Assembly: GCF_963583255.1 (NCBI RefSeq)
Contig: NC_084803.1
Span: 14,549,928 to 14,613,927 of the forward strand
Direction: 5' to 3'
Length of the DNA stretch: 64,000 nucleotides
From: Pyrus communis
Taxonomy: Eukaryota > Streptophyta > Magnoliopsida > Rosales > Rosaceae
Below the pieces are notes generated by a model that made no database searches, had not been told where the DNA came from, and worked only from the letters and a program-made list of their open reading frames with translations. Numbering within the stretch: the stretch's first letter is position 1; each line of letters opens with the position of its first letter. This document shows, piece after piece, positions 58,640-64,000 of this stretch. Made by a program: the position numbers and the translations under genes.

Positions 58640-61153
58640 ATGGGAGCTGGAGATGAGGATTGCAAGACAATCCCAGCCATTAATCTGCAAAATTTTCCAG
58701 ATGAAGAAGAGTACAGGAAACTGAGGGAAGCTTCAGAGACATGGGGATGCTTCAGGCTTATGAACCACAGGATCCCAGTGGCTTTGATGTCAGAGATGAA
58801 GTGTGTGGTCAGATCTATGCTGGAGCTGCCCTTGGAGATGAAGGAGCAGAACAAAGATTCACTAGCTTTCACTGGCTACATACCTCCCAGCAAACTCAAT
58901 CCTCTCTTTGAGGCTTTCGGTATTTACGACTTGGCCTCACCTCAGGCTGTTCATGGCTTTTGCTCTCAGTTGGATGTCACTTCCCACCAGAGGTTAGATT
59001 TCTACTTGTAAACTTAATAATCTCACAGAGGCCATTTGGTTTAGACTTTTAGTAACACTGAGCTGCGGCTTGCATAGAGCCGGTGTCCGATGAGCGTAAG
59101 ATCCTATCGTCTATAGTCATGACTCCACGTAGTACGATTTTCAGTTCGATTAATCCGATTTATTCTAAATTCGTTAAGAAATATAAATATTTTTACAATT
59201 ATATTGTATAGTTATTATCATCAAAAGATGATAACACGTCAAAAAGAATTAATTTACTTAATTGGTTTAATAAAAAATAATAAAAATGTTCTTATAATAT
59301 AAAATATTTTCATATGGATAAAACCAATGTTGTATTTTTAATATAAAATATTTTCATGGATGTCAGTTTGAGCACAAATAACTAAGAAAACATGTTATTG
59401 TTATAAATACTATATAAAATATGTGAGAAAAATTTTTATTTTTATTTTTGAAATAGAAGGAGGAAGGAAGAGAATAATAAAGAATGTGGAAGTAAGAAAT
59501 TTTTTTTATTTTTTATTTTTAATTAAAGATATATTGGGATTATATGTAGATGATGTTTTGAAAAAAAAAAAAAAATTGATTGTATGAAATTACATATATG
59601 CTTCATATTTTTTATTCATGTTCTTTTTTAATTAAAAGGTTAAATTGATGATTTAATATGGTTTTGATTTAATAAAAAATAATAAAAATATTCTTATAAT
59701 ATAAAATATTTTCATATTGATAAAACCAATGTTGTATTTTTAATATAAAATATTTTCATGGATATCAGTTTGAGCACAAAAAACTAAGAAAACATTGACT
59801 CATTATAAATATTTGAAAATATTAAATATTAAATAAAACAAAAATTTCAAATTGGGCCCACATCAACACATTCCCTCTCCCAGTTCTCATAAAACCCTTT
59901 TCCAATCCCACCATTTCCCACTTTTCCACTTTCGGAGCCACCGCCACCGATTCGGCAGTACTGATACGGGATTGGGATGGTGAAAGACCGTATCCGGCAA
60001 CTATCAAATCTCAACAAAGTCTTTGCATGAATCCAAATCTCACAAATGAAAAAAAATAAAAATAAAAGTAATGGCCTTAATAATAACTATGCCTACTTGG
60101 ACCAATGAGGTTCAGTCTTCATTGCGGTCAAAACTCTACGAACGACAGTCTTGGATGAAAAAAAAAGGTTACACCTTACTAATCGCACCATGACTTACAA
60201 ATTTGCTTATTTTAAGGGTGGACACTCAAATTAAATCTTGTAGCCCACTTAGCAAAAGTACTAAGTATCTCGCCTCGTTTAGAATTTATGGGATCCTCCC
60301 TTGAAGACAGTTGTTGAATGAAAAGAAAGCTCCAACCTTCTTAACATAACGTAAACTGGTAAGTTTATCAATTCTTTATCAATAATATGTTATTAATGTG
60401 GTTCTTAAAGTCGCATTTGTTACTGAATGTGCAGAGAGGTGATAGAGAAGTATGCTCAAGCAACATGCGAGCAGGTTGTGGACATCGGGAAGAAGTTGGC
60501 AGAAAGTTTAGGGGTGGCCAACACTGATTTCCACAAGGGATGGCCTTGCCAATTCAGGATGAACAAGTACAACTTCTCTCCTGCATCAATGGGGTCCCCT
60601 GGTCTACAAGAACACACAGATTCTGGATTTCTAACAATTCTTCAAGAGGATGAAGATGTTGGTGGTCTGGAAGTGATGAACAAATCTGGTGCCTTTGTGC
60701 CTGTTCATCCTTGCCCTGGCACTCTCTTTATCAATCTTGGGGACTTCGCTCAGGTCTTACGTCGATACTTTATTTATGTCATATCAAGACTACCTCGAAC
60801 TATTTGCCATAAATAAATCAGGAATATATCGACGTGACTGTTTGATACAGTAATATTGCTATTTGATAACACCGTGTCGTTGATATTTTTATACCAAGGT
60901 TTGGAGCAATGGGAGGCTGCACAACGTGTGGCATAGAGTGAAATGCTCGGAGGCTAGTGTTCGAGTTTCAATCGCTACATTTCTCAGCGGACCAAAAGAG
61001 GAAGCGATAGAAGCTCCGCCGGAACTGGTAGATTCGGACCACCCACGTCTCTACGTCCCTTTCGTTTACGACGATTACAGAGTTAGCAAGTTCAAACTGC
61101 TCAAAAAATTACAGGCTGATAAAGCCCTTGCACTCCTACGTATCCCTTCCTAA
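58640..61153 (+). CDS. DAO: 2-oxoglutarate/Fe(II)-dependent dioxygenase, DAO-like
   Basis: Three exons (58640-58992, 60435-60753, 60899-61153) give 308 residues. It has the DIOX_N part (TIPAINLQNF; ASETWGCFRLMNHRIP) and the catalytic 2OG-Fe(II) core. Iron ligands are the His and Asp of QEHTDSGF and the His of NGRLHNVWHRV; the 2-oxoglutarate Arg/Ser pair is in VRVSIATF. The pattern WPCQFRMNKYNF, GSPGLQEHTDSGFLT and the short length match DAO (dioxygenase for auxin oxidation), which converts indole-3-acetic acid to 2-oxindole-3-acetic acid in rice and Arabidopsis. Substrate cannot be read from sequence; other members of this clade act on different molecules. Intron 1 is 1.4 kb and AT-rich, with an internal duplication. 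Two related MITEs flank the gene. Confidence 0.88.
59278..59797. repeat. Direct repeat pair in DAO-like intron 1
   Basis: About 117 bases at 59278-59394 are repeated at 59680-59797 with roughly six differences (shared TCTTATAATATAAAATATTT and GATAAAACCAATGTTGTATT). About 285 bases separate them. Confidence 0.8.
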
Positions 61154-61201
61154 TTTGGTGATATGTGTGTGTGGCAAAGCTTAGCTGCCGTATATAATAA
61201 A

Positions 61202-61350
61202 GGGATGTGATATCTACACATCTTATTTTACTTTTAACTCATTTTTTTTAATTTTCGATCGTCGGATCTGATGAATTGAAGAAGATCAACAGACAAAAAT
61301 TATCAAAAAATGTGTGAGAAGTAAAATGAAATGTATGGATAACACACTCC
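61202..61350 (-). mobile_element. Small MITE, copy 2 (downstream of the DAO-like gene)
   Basis: Reverse-complement relative of the unit at 58327-58474. It reads GGGATGTGATATCTACACAT at one end and ATGTATGGATAACACACTCC at the other. It starts ~50 bases after the DAO-like stop, so it probably lies in the 3' UTR. Confidence 0.7.
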
Positions 61351-62461
61351 ATGATATATCATCCTCCCTTTTAGAGAATCCCCAATAAAAATGTCAAAAT
61401 TTCAAAAACATATGTCTAATTTGTATTTGATGACTGAGTTGACATTGAAATAACATCCTTAAATTTTCCTTCTTCGGTTGAGACGTCAGTTTCCGATTTT
61501 CTTTGTTCAAGTGGGACCTATACATATATAAAATATGTTATATTAAATTTTTGGGGAGATTCAGACCAATGGTAAATAAATAAGTTGCTTTGGAAGTGGT
61601 GGAGATATTTTAAAAATCAAAATGAAGGATTTGAAGCTAGCAACTTGACGTCAAATTCCACCTTAGCTTTATCAGATCAATTGGAGAGACATATACTGTA
61701 AAATACTAATGTTAGAGCCTTCATTTTGAAATTAAAGCTTCGGTTGGAGATGCTCATATGATAAATATATAGAATAAGTGTAAATCAAAAGGTTTGTAAG
61801 TACTTGAGGTTTAAAATTCAAATCCGACTCCTTCAGTATCATTTCCATAAAACATATTGAACTCTAAGTCATGTACTAAGGAAAATCTGTTTTCCCAATT
61901 CTCAAACTTGTAAAATAGTTACCACTAGTTAGATTGTCCGTGCGTTGCTACGGTGGCGTGTTGTCTTGTGTGCTATTTTTGCAAAATATTACGTCCAATA
62001 AGTAACAATGAACCGAAATAAATGTTAATGAACGAAGGAAAATATTGAAAATGAATAGGTTTTAATAGGTTTAAACACTGTATGGCAGAGCTAATGATGA
62101 AGGAGAAAATGGTGTGAAAAAATGAAAAAAGAGTTTAAAACAAAGGAGAAGCAAAAGAAGAAGACATGAACACCCTTGTTCAGCAGATGAGGTTTTTTAG
62201 GTGGTTACCATTTTTGTGTAGAAAATAAAAGCACCCATTTAATTTTATTTATTTATTTTTTTGTGTGTTTTCAGATCAATCTGAAGTCAAGAAATAGCAC
62301 AGGAAATCTGTATTCACAGCAGAGCGACAAAAATGTAAAAGTTTTTTGTTTTATGTGACGTTGGTAAAAGAAATACCCTAAACCGTTCCGCAAAGAAAAA
62401 TAAGAAAGACTTAAATGTTAACAAAAAAGAATGAGTTTTTTGTTATGTAAACGATCATACC
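61351..62461. other. Intergenic DNA after the DAO-like gene
   Basis: AT-rich. The words CCGTGCGTTGCTACGG at ~61940 look transposon-derived, but no ends were defined. No gene supported. Confidence 0.4.
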
Positions 62462-63477
62462 TAGGGCTGGTTTGGGTCGGGATTCCGAACCGAAACCCCT
62501 AATCCGAATTCCAAACTAAAACATTTCGGGATGAGATTTTATATCTCGAAACCGAACCGAAACTATTCATTTCCCAAAATTCAGGATTCCCAAAAGTGTT
62601 TCGAGATTTTCGGGTCACTTCGGGATTGGGCCTGTATATCCGATCTTGCTATGTTGCTGGAATTAGACAAGGAAAGCTCTACTGTGGTCTACTTCCTTCT
62701 ACAAAATTTCTGTTTCAGATCTTCCTCAAGTCGTTTCAATATTGGTGAGAATGCTCCTGCAATTAACATAGAACCATATCTTATACATTTTCCATTGCAA
62801 AACATTTGGAGAGAAAATACTTTGACAAAACACATAGAACCTTATCCTGCATGCAGGTCCTGCATTTACCCACCCTAATTCGAAACCCACAGTCCTCAAA
62901 CCCTCACACATTCGACAAAATACTCAGAAATCAAGTTAATCAACATGAAATTTGACCCTAAACACTAAAGAACAGAACCCCAGTGAAAATTAGAAACCCT
63001 TACCTGGATTTTGGGACTCGATTGGTGTCGGATTCGAGTCTTCCTTCATGCGTCTGCGTGAGTCGATGGAGGAGCGGCGTGAGTCGATGGAGGACGAGGA
63101 GCGACGTGGATTTGACGGAGGAGCGGAGCGGCGGGACTGTGAGTGAGAATGTGAGAGTGTCCGAGTGTGAATGAGTGAGACTGAGAGTGAGCTAGAGCGA
63201 TTGAGAGAGAGTCTGAGAGACCTAACAAATGGCCTAACTCAATGGACGGTTGGATTAGATCTTAACAAATCCAATGGTTCAAGTAATTTCAAATAAATAA
63301 ATAAATATATATATAAAATATTCGGTTCGGTTTGGGATTACCGAATGCTTTCAAAGCTGTGGCCGAATCCCAAACCGAAACTTTCAGGACGGGTTAGGTT
63401 TCGGGAAATTCGGTTCGGGCATTTTTTGGTCAAATTTCGGGACGGTTCAGGATTTTTGGGAAAAAATTCCACCCCTA
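62462..63477. mobile_element. hAT-like non-autonomous element, 1,016 bp
   Basis: The left end TAGGGCTGGTTTGGG pairs with the right end, reversed, TTAGGGGTGGAATTTTTTCCC. It is flanked by an 8-bp target duplication with one mismatch: ATCATACC (62454-62461) and ATCAAACC (63478-63485), the length expected for hAT. Both ends are rich in CCGAACCGAAA / TTCGGTTCGG words in opposite orientations. The core (62980-63230) has GAG/GTGAG-rich sequence with no transposase. Confidence 0.8.
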
Positions 63478-63485
63478 ATCAAACC

Positions 63486-63884
63486 AATATGCCCTGAATA
63501 AAGGTTTTTTTGGAAATGTAAAAGTATAAAAAGTTCGAAAAGAAATTAGAAGTCGGGATCGATCTATCCCAGCTTCAGTACAGGAAACCAAAACAGATTC
63601 GATCTGTAAACATTTTGGAGGAAGGATTGGATACAAAGAGATGCAAATATTGATTACAATGAATAAAAATGAGTGCAAATATAATTGGTTCGCATATAAT
63701 AAGCCAGTGAAAACGATGGAGGACATATTGGGATCTGATGATGACATGCTGAGAAAGTCAATAGCACTGATCAATACAAAATTTAAAACGTTGGTGGTTG
63801 ACCCTGAAACACGAAGGACTAAATCAAATTTTGATCCTAAATTTGGTTTTAAAGGTTGAAAAAAGTGATGGAGATATGCTGCAT
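63486..63884. other. Spacer before the CACTA-like terminus
   Basis: A 72-codon open frame (63641-63859) shows no recognisable motif and lacks gene context. Nothing else seen. Confidence 0.35.
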
Positions 63885-64000
63885 CACTACTAGAAATTTG
63901 GCTATCAGCCACCCTTTTCATTTAGTGGCTATTGTCAAGTGTTGCCACTCACATTGGTGGCAAACCTCTATGCCCACCAAGCACCCACTAAACTAGAGAG
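63885..64000 (+). mobile_element. Probable CACTA (En/Spm) element terminus, cut by the window edge
   Basis: CACTACTAGAAATTTGGCTA is a typical plant CACTA end. It is followed by short subterminal words in both orientations (AGCCACC, GTGGCT, TGCCACTC, GGTGGCA). The rest lies outside the window. Confidence 0.65.

Noticed and set aside
63641..63859. 72-codon open frame near the right edge
   Set aside because: No motif, no splice or promoter context, and surrounded by transposon sequence.

Overview
This 64 kb window is nuclear DNA of a dicot plant. It has AT-rich intergenic DNA, many short GT-AG introns, plant-only gene families (JAZ/TIFY, KCBP kinesin, GH17 with an X8 domain, DAO-type dioxygenase, chloroplast FAX) and a dense load of plant transposons. 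The gene content and transposon types suggest a woody rosid, possibly Rosaceae, but nothing here proves the species. Exon joins given below were worked out by reading splice sites by eye. Where I list all exons, the joined length is divisible by three and the protein reads through.

Layout. 0.3-1.5 kb (-): 5' part of a HAD-like phosphatase gene that runs off the left edge. 2.8-4.6 kb (-): GPI-anchored beta-1,3-glucanase (GH17 + X8). 5.4-16.5 kb (-): BIG5/MIN7-type ARF-GEF with more than 25 exons. 17.6-22.7 kb: transposon nest (a 472-bp TRIM, LINE RNase H remnants, a long-TIR element, a Tourist-like element carrying foreign coding sequence). 22.9-23.6 kb (-): single-exon membrane RING-H2 E3 ligase. 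25.5-31.6 kb (-): FYVE-ankyrin protein whose third intron holds a dead RTE-type LINE. 33.0-35.0 kb (+): JAZ11/12-like (TIFY3-type) jasmonate repressor with a SINE in intron 1. 36.0-37.7 kb (-): FAX-type chloroplast fatty-acid exporter. 39.0-41.2 kb (+): tafazzin-like acyltransferase. 41.6-46.9 kb (+): complete, very young Ty1/Copia retrotransposon. 49.9-57.2 kb (+): KCBP/ZWICHEL kinesin. 57.5-58.0 kb: ~60-bp minisatellite. 58.6-61.2 kb (+): DAO-like 2-oxoglutarate dioxygenase flanked by two related MITEs. 62.5-63.5 kb: hAT-like non-autonomous element. 63.9 kb to the end: probable CACTA terminus.

The genes do not form an operon-like unit. Several touch hormone, membrane-traffic and defence biology: BIG5 (trans-Golgi ARF-GEF, known bacterial effector target), JAZ (jasmonate), DAO (auxin oxidation in relatives), and FYVE (endosomal PI3P). 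From memory, GH17-RING-JAZ and BIG5-FYVE-RING-JAZ-FAX orders occur on Arabidopsis chromosomes 5 and 3, so this looks like an ancestral conserved block rather than a new system. I found no CRISPR array, no rRNA, no intact tRNA gene and no convincing undescribed multi-gene system. The most notable items are transposon structures with readable ends: the miniature TRIM, the near-identical-LTR Copia, and the exact target-site duplications of the SINE and Copia.
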